DNA of 64,000 bases, taken from positions 21,231,216 through 21,295,215 of the forward strand of contig NC_091352.1 in assembly GCF_038502225.1 (NCBI RefSeq), given 5' to 3'. Made by a program: the position numbers and the translations under genes. This document shows, one piece after another, positions 56,046 to 64,000 of the stretch. Positions within the stretch are counted from its first letter, which is position 1. The number at the start of each line of letters is the position of its first letter. The notes under the pieces were generated by a model that ran no database searches, had not been told where the DNA came from, and saw nothing but the letters and a program-made list of their open reading frames with translations. Source of the stretch: Cherax quadricarinatus (Eukaryota; Arthropoda; Malacostraca; Decapoda; Parastacidae).

Positions 56046-57262
56046 CAGTATTTACTGGCTGATGCATCATTATTTACTGGGTGATGCATCATTATTTACT
56101 GGGTGATGCATCATTATTTACTGGTTGATGCATCATTATTTACTGGTTGATGCATCATTATTTACTGGTTGATGCATCATTATTTACTGGTTGATGCATC
56201 ATTATTTACTGGTTGATGCATCATTATTTACTGGCTGATGCATCATTAATTACTGGTTGATGCATCATTATTTACTGGTTGATGCATCATTATTTACTGG
56301 TTGATGCATCATTATTTACTGGTTGATGCATCATTATTTACTGGTTGATGCATCATTATTTACTGGCTGATGCATCATTATTTACTGGTTGATGCATCAT
56401 TATTTACTGGCTGATGCATCATTAATTACTGGCTGATGCATCATTATTTACTGGTTGATGCATCATTATTTACTGGCTGATGCATCATTATTTACTGGTT
56501 GATGCATCATTATTTACTGGTTGATGCATCATTATTTACTGGCTGATGCATCATTATTTACTGGGTGATGCATCATTATTTACTGGCTGATGCATCATTA
56601 TTTACTGGCTGATGCATCATTATTTACTGGCTGATGCATCATTATTTACTGGCTGATGCATCATTATTTACTGGTTGATGCATCATTATTTACTGGCTGA
56701 TGCATCATTATTTACTGGTTGATGCATCATTATTTACTGGCTGATGCATCATTATTTACTGGTTGATGCATCATTATTTACTGGCTGATGCATCATTATT
56801 TACTGGTTGATGCATCATTATTTACTGGCTGATGCATCATTAATTACTGGCTGATGCATCATTATTTACTGGTTGATGCATCATTATTTACTGGCTGATG
56901 CATCATTATTTACTGGTTGATGCATCATTATTTACTGGTTGATGCATCATTATTTACTGGCTGATGCATCATTATTTACTGGGTGATGCATCATTATTTA
57001 CTGGCTGATGCATCATTATTTACTGGCTGATGCATCATTATTTACTGGCTGATGCATCATTATTTACTGGTTGATGCATCATTATTTACTGGCTGATGCA
57101 TCATTATTTACTGGTTGATGCATCATTATTTACTGGCTGATGCATCATTATTTACTGGCTGATGCATCATTATTTACCGGCTGATGCATCATTATTTACT
57201 GGTTGATGCATCACTATTTACTGGTTGATGCATCACTATTTACTGGTTGATGCATCATTGTC
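56046..57262. repeat. 22-bp minisatellite, about 55 units, with a 418-bp higher-order period
   Basis: The unit is TGATGCATCATTATTTACTG plus GT or GC. Variant markers repeat at exactly 19 units: ATTAATT at 56421 and 56839, and CTGGGTGATG at 56561 and 56979. Each unit contains the palindrome TGATGCATCA. Confidence 0.96.
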
Positions 57263-57264
57263 TT

Positions 57265-57660
57265 GATTATTGTGCAGACGAGTTTGTCAGCAAAATTACT
57301 TAAAAACATCTGGAATTCCTGGAACTCGTGGCATAGCTTGAGAATGACTAGTCTGATCAGCTTCAAACTTTCACTACTAAAGTGATTTTATTGAATAAAG
57401 TGATATTCACTTCCTTTCAATTACTGAAAAACACTTATTGCTCGGCTTCAAAATGTTAATATTTCTACAAGTTTAGCCTGAACAGGAGCAAATTGGAAAT
57501 TTTACTTAAATTGTTTAACGACTTGGAATCGGTGAAATCAGACAAGTTACTAGAAAATGCATTTCCCGATGGGCTTCAAACTTTCGCCGTTGGCAGGTTT
57601 CAAAAAAAAAAAAAAAAAAAAGTTTAGCGCTCATTCAGAGCCGTGAACAATTTAATTTAC
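57265..57660. repeat. Degenerate repeat related to 38090-39800
   Basis: GATCAGCTTCAAACTTTCAC, GCTCGGCTTCAAAATGTT and GATGGGCTTCAAACTTTCG recur at about 100-120 base spacing, and a 20-base A run occurs at 57601. It is a decayed tandem family. Confidence 0.55.
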
Positions 57661-57819
57661 CACTTATATTACACAGATTTTAAATTGACTAATATTTCCT
57701 GTGCCTGTTGTAAAATAATCTTAATGTAGTCTCTACTATTAGACTTAATTAGCAAGCAAGACATACGTCTGTCTGGAACTGAACCTAAAGTTAATGTCAC
57801 ATCAGGGAGAAGATGAGCA

Positions 57820-58145
57820 ATAATAATAAATAATAATAATAATAATAAATACTGTAATATCTTTATTTCTACAAATACATGTACAAGGTATACAGGCTTA
57901 GCTGACATCAGTGACATACTGCTATACAGAAAGTCGCTTGTCATGCAGAACATATCGGACAAATTAGGTCAGTTTTGTCCTGGGATGCGACCCACACCAG
58001 TCTGCTAACATCCGTTTTTACTGATGGGTGAACATGGAGAACCGGTGTAAGGAAACTCGCTCAATGTTTCTGCTCTTGCTGGGAATCGAACCCGGACTTT
58101 CAGCGTGTTAAACGAGAGATTTTCCACCAGGCCACGGGCCTAATG
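57820..58145 (-). mobile_element. tRNA-derived SINE with AAT tail
   Basis: Minus strand: A-box-like TGGCCTGGTGG (from 58135), B box GGTTCGATTCC (58092-58082), central GGTCGCATCCCAGGAC, 3' part GCTAAGCCTGTATACC, ending in (ATT)n at 57825-57850. Confidence 0.85.
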
Positions 58146-58550
58146 GCAGATATGTGTGTGAGAGGGAGCTAGAAATCCTCATATCCATGCCAATAAGCAT
58201 ATGTCTGCAGTATTAATAATGTTAATATCTGTGTTGTCCACTGGAATAGCCACGATTATATCGTTAATCTAAATGTAACCAAATTAATCGGCAGGGATTT
58301 ACATGATCGTCGTTGTCTACAATCTGCGATCACTGGCGTTAGTAAAACCCTTGTGCTGAACACAGCGATCTTTCAAATATATCTAACGTTTTAGCTAAAT
58401 TATTGGTAACCAGGACACATTCGTTGTCAAGTAACGCCATAAACACACTGTACATATAGACTGAGGCTACGCTAGGTAAAAATCTCTTGAATTCGAAATG
58501 TGTACAAAATGTCAAGAATATTAGTAATAATTCATTGCTGACTCATCCTG
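58146..58550. other. Unassigned DNA, no gene
   Basis: No coding pattern or repeat was recognised. Confidence 0.45.
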
Positions 58551-58554
58551 TTGG

Positions 58555-58649
58555 TAGTTGTAGTAGTAGTAGTAGTGGTAGTAGCAATTGCATAACAGTG
58601 GTGGTAGTAGCAATAGTAGCAGTAACAGTAGCAGCAGCAGAAAACAGCT

Positions 58650-58737
<88 letters not shown>

Positions 58738-59000
58738 TAGTAATTGCAATAATAGTGGTGGTAGTAGCAGTAGTAGCAGAAATAATAGTAGCAGTAATAA
58801 TAGTAGCAGTAATAATAGTAGCAGTAATAATAGTAGCAGTAATAATAGTAGCAGTAATAATAGTAGCAGTAATAATAGTAGCAGTAATAATAGTAGCAGT
58901 AATAATAGTAGCAGTAATAATAGTAGCAGTAATAATAGTAGCAGTAATAATAGTAGCAGTAATAATTGTAGTAGTAGTAGTAGTAGCAGCAGCAATGACA
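58555..59000. repeat. (TAG)n and 15-bp AGTAGCAGTAATAAT array
   Basis: TAG/CAG trinucleotides lead into about twelve units of AGTAGCAGTAATAAT at 58790-58965. The Ser/Asn, Leu and Ala/Thr/Ile ORFs here are artefacts. The array is continuous with a PLE 3' segment at 59005. Confidence 0.94.
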
Positions 59001-59100
59001 GTAGAGATAACTCTCGGTTGCTGTGTGATGGCTGGGTATATTGCTTTGAGGATAACTCGTGCTAATACTTCAGAGATGACGAAGCTGAATTTATTCTGCT
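59001..59100 (-). mobile_element. PLE 3' segment, minus strand
   Basis: AACTCTCGGTTGCTGTGTGATGG and AACTCGTGCTAATACTTCAG are the reverse complement of the PLE end at 25925-25995, with the TAG array in the same relative place as the TAC run there. Confidence 0.65.
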
Positions 59101-59199
59101 TCACAGTGTTTGATATGGCGATTAAGGATGATTGAAGGCATTTATGTCTGTGAAAACTGGGTTCTTTACTCACAGTCACTATTAAACAGAATAAAGGCA

Positions 59200-59255
59200 G
59201 CTTAGGTATTAGCAAGAGTTCCCTTCAAAACAATGAACTCCATCATATAGCAACC
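59200..59255 (+). mobile_element. PLE 3' segment, plus strand
   Basis: GTATTAGCAAGAGTTCCCTT, then CAACCAAGAGTTATTGC, matches the same PLE end in sense orientation. It faces the copy at 59001-59100. Confidence 0.65.
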
Positions 59256-59432
59256 AAGAGTTATTGCTGCTGCTGCTGCTAATACTGCTACTACTTGTAC
59301 TACTACTACTACCGCTGCTACTGCTACTACTACTACCGCTGGTACTACTGCTACTACCACTGCTGCTGCTGATGCTGCTGTTGTTTCTGCTGCTGCTGCT
59401 ACAATTACTACTACTACTACTGCAACTACTAA
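59256..59432. repeat. (CTG)n/(CTA)n microsatellite inside the PLE 3' region
   Basis: Mixed CTG, CTA and CTT triplets lie between the PLE coding end (59200) and its tail (59445). Confidence 0.9.
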
Positions 59433-59444
59433 CAGCATGGACCA

Positions 59445-59640
59445 ATTAGTACTTTTGCTTTCGTATTTCACCTGTTGAGTATATATTTATCTTCTGTGTC
59501 CCTGTATATCCGTAACAGCTTGACAAATATCCTGGAGAGCGACGCGTTGCCACAATAAAATTTATCAGTTACAAATGTGTCCTTTTACCTAGCACATTGT
59601 CGGTAATTCTACCAACATTATTACGAAGTAGCTGTTGCCT
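59445..59640 (+). mobile_element. PLE 3' tail with hammerhead relic
   Basis: TTCTGTGTCCCTGTATATCC, CAGCTTGACAAATATCCTGG and AGAGCGACGCGTTGCCACAA parallel the copy at 21190-21260. They form a recognisable but damaged ribozyme (TTGACAA core, GACG instead of GAAA). It ends GTCGGTAATTCTACCAACATTA. Confidence 0.6.
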
Positions 59641-60115
59641 GTGTCAACCATGCATGAATCCAGGAAAATAAAATCCCTTCCTATTCCGTGTGTGTCTACT
59701 CAATCTCCTGCGTGGAAGTCAAAGGTCTTACTGAAGGCCATATACACAATATCATATTCGTTACCATGATCTACCTCCTCAACTACCTTAGTGAAAAATG
59801 TTAGTAAATTCGTAAGGCAGGAACGCCCCTTTGTAAAACCGGCTGAGATTCATTGATCAATTTGTCTTTCAACGTGGGTTAGAATAGCCTCGGCAGTTAC
59901 TGATTACATTAATTTTCCCACAATATAGGTTAAGCTAACTGATCTATAACTGATCTATAATTCGAACTACCAATCTTTCTTCTGCTGTGAAGTTAGGTAC
60001 CACATTTGCCGTTTTCTACTTATTCGACACTATGCCGAGATTTTGTGTATGTTACCGTTTTCTACTTATTCGACACTATGCCGAGATTTTGTGTGTCATT
60101 GCGGTGAATTAATGT
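59640..60115 (-). mobile_element. CR1-like LINE fragment, decayed
   Basis: Antisense of the GRSCLTNLLTFFTKVVEEVD region (59755-59830) and of the preceding RT start. A 45-base stretch (GCCGTTTTCTACTTATTCGA onward) is tandemly duplicated at 60008-60090. Confidence 0.75.
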
Positions 60116-60164
60116 TATTTATCATATATATTTTTGAAGCCATTAGTAGGAGGTAATGTAAGAT

Positions 60165-60445
60165 AAGATTTCGTTCGGATTTTTAACCCCAGAGGGTTAG
60201 CCATCCAGGATAACCCAAGCAAGTCAGTGCGTCATCGAGGACTGTCTTATTTCCATTGGGGTCCTCAATCTTGTCCCCCAGGATGCGACCCACACCAGTC
60301 GACAAACACCCAGGTACCTATTTACTGCTAGGTGAACAGAACAATAGGTGTAAGGAAACTCTTCGAAATGTTTCCACCCACCGGGAATCGAACCCGGGCC
60401 CTCTGTGTGTGAAGCGGGAGCTTTAGCCACTAGGCCACCTGGACA
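60165..60445 (-). mobile_element. tRNA-derived SINE, best-preserved promoter, different 3' end
   Basis: Minus strand: A box TGGCCTAGTGG (60437-60427) and B box GGTTCGATTCC (60394-60384), 32 bases apart as in tRNA genes. The central domain (TCACCTAGCAGTAAATAGGT, GGTCGCATCCTGGGGG) is shared with the copies at 31840, 54625 and 57820. The 3' end (GGGTTATCCTGGATGGCTAA, TAACCCTCTGGGGTTAAAAA) is unrelated to theirs, so two subfamilies share one head. Confidence 0.87.
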
Positions 60446-60945
60446 ACTGTTTTCTCCCTGTGAGTGTCGTCAAAGGTACTGTTTAGCGTTTCACGATGCA
60501 ATAGGAGCACTGTAACAGACCTTTTCCCACATGCTATGCAAGTGTTAGAGTCACCTAACTGACCAGAGCAAGACCAAGTCCAACCACCGAAGTTTTCAAC
60601 CATGTACCTACGTAGTTGTGTGGTGGGCCGGGTGCCTTCCAGCTCCCTCCTGGAGTCAACCATCAGTTCTGAAGAGTCATGAACGACTGGAACAGGATAT
60701 CATCAGTGGACTGGGGACAACAAACTTGCCGGTGTGAAAGGTTTTTAAAATATGTAGGTAAGGATATCTAGGCTAAAGATAGGTAAAACAAGAGAAAAAC
60801 TAAAATATGAGTGAAGAAAATAGGATGTACACGAGAAGGGATGAAACCACTCAGACATATTGAAATAAGATGAGGCAGTGACAAAAATAATAAAAAGTGA
60901 AGGAAACTTATCAATTATATATTTGGCTTAGATTATCGACAAGTT
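60446..60945. other. Unassigned DNA, no gene
   Basis: Short antisense ORF only. No domain or repeat was recognised. Confidence 0.45.
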
Positions 60946-60949
60946 AATG

Positions 60950-61130
60950 AATGAGACATTAGTGCTACGTTTGGGTAGCTTTATCGTGGAAAGGTTTCAC
61001 CAGTCAGTGGCTGGTGAAACCATCGTTTTTCTCTAAGAAAGCCACTGGTTGGCGAAACGTTTCCACCATAAAGATACCCAAATGTTGCACTAGTGTCTCA
61101 TTCATCAACTGTTACAAAAGAATATGCACA
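60950..61130 (+). mobile_element. Hammerhead-repeat ends in inverted arrangement
   Basis: A minus-strand tail (AGTGCTACGTTTGGGTAGCT, GGTTTCACCAGTCAGTGGCT) faces a plus-strand one at 61035-61125 (GCCACTGGTTGGCGAAACGT, GATACCCAAATGTTGCACTA). The plus copy has a damaged core (CTCTAAGAAAGCC). Most of the unit between the tails is missing. Confidence 0.6.
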
Positions 61131-61319
61131 GAGAACAGTGACTCGTATAGTAGAAGATTTCCGTGATTTTCTTACTACCAGAGCAACAAGAGGAGACAAG
61201 AATGAACGAAGGAGAGAACAAAGGGAGAAACAAGACCTGTTAAAAAGTGAGAATTGTTGGATCTGAGAGGAACGTGACCTCTCACTGACTACATTCTCAC
61301 TCTTCTGCTACTCTGCACC

Positions 61320-61560
61320 TCTTCTTCCGACAGTATATAAGTCTCCACACTGTCGCTTGCGCCTTCAGATTGTTTCAGACTATGGAACAGAACTCTTCTC
61401 CAGGCTGAAGGACTGACAACCTCAAATCTACCACTTCAAGGGTGATGGACTGATTAAATCATCTTCACATCTCTACTGCTCCTGCCTACTTTCTGTACGT
61501 TTCAGAATTAAGTTGCCAAAGTGTTGCCTATGTGTCTTACCTACCATGACCTGTTAACAG
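61320..61560 (+). mobile_element. Retrozyme-like repeat that has lost its ribozyme core
   Basis: TATA-like CAGTATATAAGTCTCC (61332), CCAGGCTGAAGGACTGACAA, TCAAGGGTGATGGACTGATT and CTGCCTACTTTCTGTA match the arm at 39355-39475. At 61498 the sequence jumps directly to CGTTTCAGAATTAAGTTGCC, omitting the CTGAAGA core and stem II. It ends TGTCTTACCTACCATGACCTG. Confidence 0.75.
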
Positions 61561-61689
61561 GTATAGGTTTAAAGGAGACAAAACATGAGCACAAAACACA
61601 GAGGACATCAGAGAATAGAGAGGAAGGCAAGTAGAATAGGGAGGCAAGCTGAATGGTGAGGCATGACAATGCAAGGATAATTAAAGCTA

Positions 61690-62230
61690 AAAGCTAGTTT
61701 GAGAATGACATAGCAGCACAGACCAATTCCGAGCCAAAACTACTACTCACTAACATAAGGAAGATGACTGTAAAACACCAAGAAGTACAACAGACGAGGC
61801 AGTAAGGGGTACTCAAGCAATTAAGCAGAAGATTTAAGGAGGTATTCACTGAGGAAACAGGGATGATGCCAGAATGCAAGGTTGAAAAGCTAATCAGTAT
61901 ATATTGGATAGAATTCATATATCAAGGAAGTAATGAAACAAATAACCGAGATAAACATATCAAGAGCTATAGGGCCTGACGCCATATAATCATGGATACT
62001 GATGTAAGGATCAATTCCAGGGACTTAATATATCGCCAAAGATTCACATAATACAATAACATCTGTAGAATACATGAGACTAGCAAATATCAGAACTGCC
62101 TTCAGACGCTCTGTACACGACATATATTAGGCCTATCATGCAGTATGAAGCACCAGCATATAGCAGTCACCTGGTAAAGGAAGTACCAAAATTAAAAATG
62201 GTCAAGAGGTTTCCAACAAGAATAAATAAA
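61690..62230 (+). pseudogene. CR1-like pol fragment with central deletion
   Basis: The RT start region (FKEVFTEETGMMPECKVEKL, then AIGPDAI-like AIGPDA near 61970) is followed after a large gap by a thumb block at 62115-62215 (LYTTYIRPIMQYEAPAYSSH, LVKEVPKLKMVKRFPTRINK). The palm with the catalytic aspartates is missing. Confidence 0.68.
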
Positions 62231-62274
62231 TGTGTGCGCGCGTGTGCGTGTGTAAAAATACCACAGTGAATTAT

Positions 62275-62440
62275 AATTGTGGGGGAGCGGTAAACCCGTA
62301 GGAGTATAAAGTGTATGTGGCGGGGATGGACGGTATTCAGGCTCAGTTCAGGGAACCGGAGTACAGATCCAATTCCTTAGATCAAGAGCCCCTCACCAAC
62401 GTCAAGGGGCGTCCCTCGAGAAGATACCACAGAGAAAATA
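62275..62440 (-). mobile_element. SINE-like repeat of the AAT-tailed family
   Basis: GGTAAACCCGTAGGAGTATA and AGATCAAGAGCCCCTCACCA correspond to 45120-45250 and 39855-40000. It abuts a region leading to (TA)n. Confidence 0.58.
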
Positions 62441-62532
62441 GGAAATGGGAACGCTTTTACTTCCAATTTTCACTGTAGTATTTTTACATATTTGCAGTCA
62501 CACGTTTTGTGGCTACCTTCATAATAATAATA

Positions 62533-63027
<495 letters not shown>

Positions 63028-63094
<67 letters not shown>
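63028..63094. repeat. (TA)n microsatellite
   Basis: About 66 bases between the MITE and the PLE end. Confidence 0.96.
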
Positions 63095-63097
<3 letters not shown>

Positions 63098-63162
63098 ATA
63101 CGATCACAGTAAACAGGTGATTTTAAAATATGCAAAACAACCACAGTGAAAGAGTAGTGAAA

Positions 63163-63213
63163 TTCCAAGTGCTTTCGTGACTACTCACAATGTCTACTCA
63201 CATTATCAAGGAA
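63163..63213 (-). ncRNA. Hammerhead-like motif of the second PLE family, stem II expanded
   Basis: Minus strand: TTCC, TTGATAA, then TGTGAGTAGACATTGTGAGTAGTCAC, GAA, AGCACT, T, GGAA. Relative to 33129-33166 stem II carries a 13-base near-duplication, and the AGCGCT palindrome has one change. The core again has U3 and A8. Confidence 0.55.
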
Positions 63214-63429
63214 CAATAAAAGTAATGCATCAAAGGAAGGCATATAAAGGGTCTAGACCACACCTCACTATCACATTCCACAACAAAGCAACACCTGACG
63301 CACGACTCATAAGAAAGAACACTGCAGCAGGCCCGCTGGCCCAACTAGACAGGTCCTTCACACAACCCACGAACTAACTGTTCTGCCCAAGATTTATGAA
63401 TTTTAGTTTTTTTTATTTGTCCAATAGTA

Positions 63430-63957
63430 TTATTTGTCCAATGTATTATTAAATTCTTCCCAAATTCTATTAATTATAAATGGATCTAATTTATATAAAA
63501 CAAAGGAAATATTCATATTATTGTCAAAACTGCTTTTTATGAAACAAGATTCAATTACATTCCTGTCGACCATGGACTTTCTTGATACTACTTTCTCAAG
63601 TTTTTGAAAATCAATTGGATGGTTAAAATCTCTCACATGAATAAATAGAGCATTGAAATCTTGTCCAGTTCTAATGCTATATTTATGTTGTTTTAATCTT
63701 AGTCCGAGACTTTTACCAGTTTGACCGTAATAAACTTTATCGCAAATTTTACAAGGAATCTTATAGACACATCCATCAGCATTTTGGGGGGAATTCTTTA
63801 TCAAAAGTTTTTTTACTATATCAAGATATTTAAATACAACTTTGATATTAAAAGTCTTAAGAAGAGAAGGTATATCAACCAAGTTTTCACGGTAAGGGAG
63901 AACCAACATATTTTTAGTTGAATAAGGTTGGTTGTCCCTTTTTGGATTGTAATACAA
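63430..63957 (-). CDS. Penelope-like element protein, C-terminal GIY-YIG endonuclease (partial)
   Basis: 175 codons are open, probably continuing upstream beyond a frameshift or the window edge. The linker (MLVLPYRENLVDIPSLLKTF) is followed by GCVYKIPCKICDKVYYGQTG, the GIY-YIG core (Y-K-I then V-Y-Y-G) with the paired cysteines typical of PLEs. Next come LRLKQHKYSIRTG (arginine, QHK block), ALFIHVRDFNHPIDF, and VIESCFIKS with the candidate catalytic glutamate. This nuclease nicks target DNA for PLE insertion. The domain looks intact, unlike the copies at 12800, 24780 and 25687. The first Met is only the first in frame, because the RT would precede it outside the window. Confidence 0.86.
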   Translation of the reverse strand: MYYNPKRDNQPYSTKNMLVLPYRENLVDIPSLLKTFNIKVVFKYLDIVKKLLIKNSPQNADGCVYKIPCKICDKVYYGQTGKSLGLRLKQHKYSIRTGQDFNALFIHVRDFNHPIDFQKLEKVVSRKSMVDRNVIESCFIKSSFDNNMNISFVLYKLDPFIINRIWEEFNNTLDK

Positions 63958-64000
63958 GTATTTCTAGCAATTTTAAAAGATTTATCAGTTACGTTTCTTG

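Larger units (their letters stand above)
63095..64000 (-). mobile_element. Penelope-like element, 3' part with endonuclease, pLTR-like tail and hammerhead; continues past the window
   Basis: Read on the minus strand, the GIY-YIG coding end (to 63430) is followed by a 3' region with a CR1-tail-like word (GGCCAGCGGGCCTGCTGCAG) and a TATA-like CCTTTATATGCC (63245). A hammerhead-like motif follows at 63163-63213, then 65 bases to (TA)n at 63094. The same terminal piece stands alone at 33127-33232. Confidence 0.82.

Noticed and set aside
58487..59471. Ser/Asn, Leu, Ala/Thr/Ile and Val/Ala ORFs
   Set aside because: Translation of TAG/CAG and CTG/CTA triplet arrays within PLE 3' regions.
60380..60440. 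Possible functional tRNA gene because of perfect A and B boxes
   Set aside because: No complete cloverleaf or acceptor stem, and the same head, centre and tail recur at 31840, 54625 and 57820, so it is a SINE promoter.

Overview
This window is nuclear DNA from an animal with a large, repeat-swollen genome. The only convincing piece of a host gene is one exon (23836-24046, + strand). It encodes the second half of a V-type immunoglobulin domain of the Dpr family, arthropod neuronal cell-surface proteins. That exon, the mix of CR1-like, RTE, Penelope-like and tRNA-SINE repeats, and the many TA and trinucleotide microsatellites suggest an arthropod, most likely a decapod crustacean. The species is an inference. 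Apart from this exon I found no host protein gene, tRNA gene or rRNA gene; the rest reads as intron or intergenic DNA built from transposons and tandem repeats.

Layout. 1-3.7 kb: a minus-strand CR1-like LINE with an intact esterase-type ORF1 and a broken ORF2. 4.7-6.5 kb: a hammerhead-bearing repeat and an old CR1-like pol. 6.95-9.8 kb: a CR1-like copy split by a complete hAT element with a perfect 8-bp target duplication, then a palindrome. 9.9-13.97 kb: hammerhead repeats, minisatellites and a Penelope-like (PLE) reverse transcriptase remnant. 13.97-15.15 kb: a CR1 3' half. 15.15-22.3 kb: mostly unassigned DNA, with one long palindrome. 22.3-26 kb: the Dpr exon lying between two same-orientation copies of one hammerhead repeat, plus PLE pieces. 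26.3-33.3 kb: LINE fragments, a 28-bp minisatellite, an opposed pair of hammerhead repeats, a tRNA-SINE and a MITE set in TA repeats. 35.4-43.8 kb: a 2.3-kb GGT/GTT array, 32-bp and 31-bp minisatellites, and an inverted-dimer hammerhead element with a 12-bp target duplication. 45.6-48.35 kb: a second large CR1-like LINE. 51.8-55.4 kb: an RTE-type LINE with a 419-codon ORF, a SINE sharing its 3' tail, a second RTE copy and a second MITE. 56-57.3 kb: a 22-bp minisatellite with higher-order structure. 57.8-64 kb: SINEs, LINE remnants, a third MITE and a PLE encoding a GIY-YIG endonuclease.

Main point. A recurring dispersed sequence containing GAAACGTTTC or GAAACGTC folds as a type I hammerhead ribozyme core: CTGANGA, a 4-6 bp stem II, GAA, and a very short self-complementary stem III. 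Stem I arms pair on either side. Such ribozymes are known in PLEs and in the small non-autonomous retrozymes they are thought to mobilise. The window carries both the ribozyme repeats and PLE proteins that could have served them. Several copies, in two unrelated families, replace the core C3-G8 pair by U3-A8, a compensatory change. One copy is an inverted dimer with a 12-bp target duplication, one lacks the ribozyme core, and one appears to have seeded a 28-bp minisatellite.

Boundaries of degraded repeats are approximate. No database search or folding program was run.
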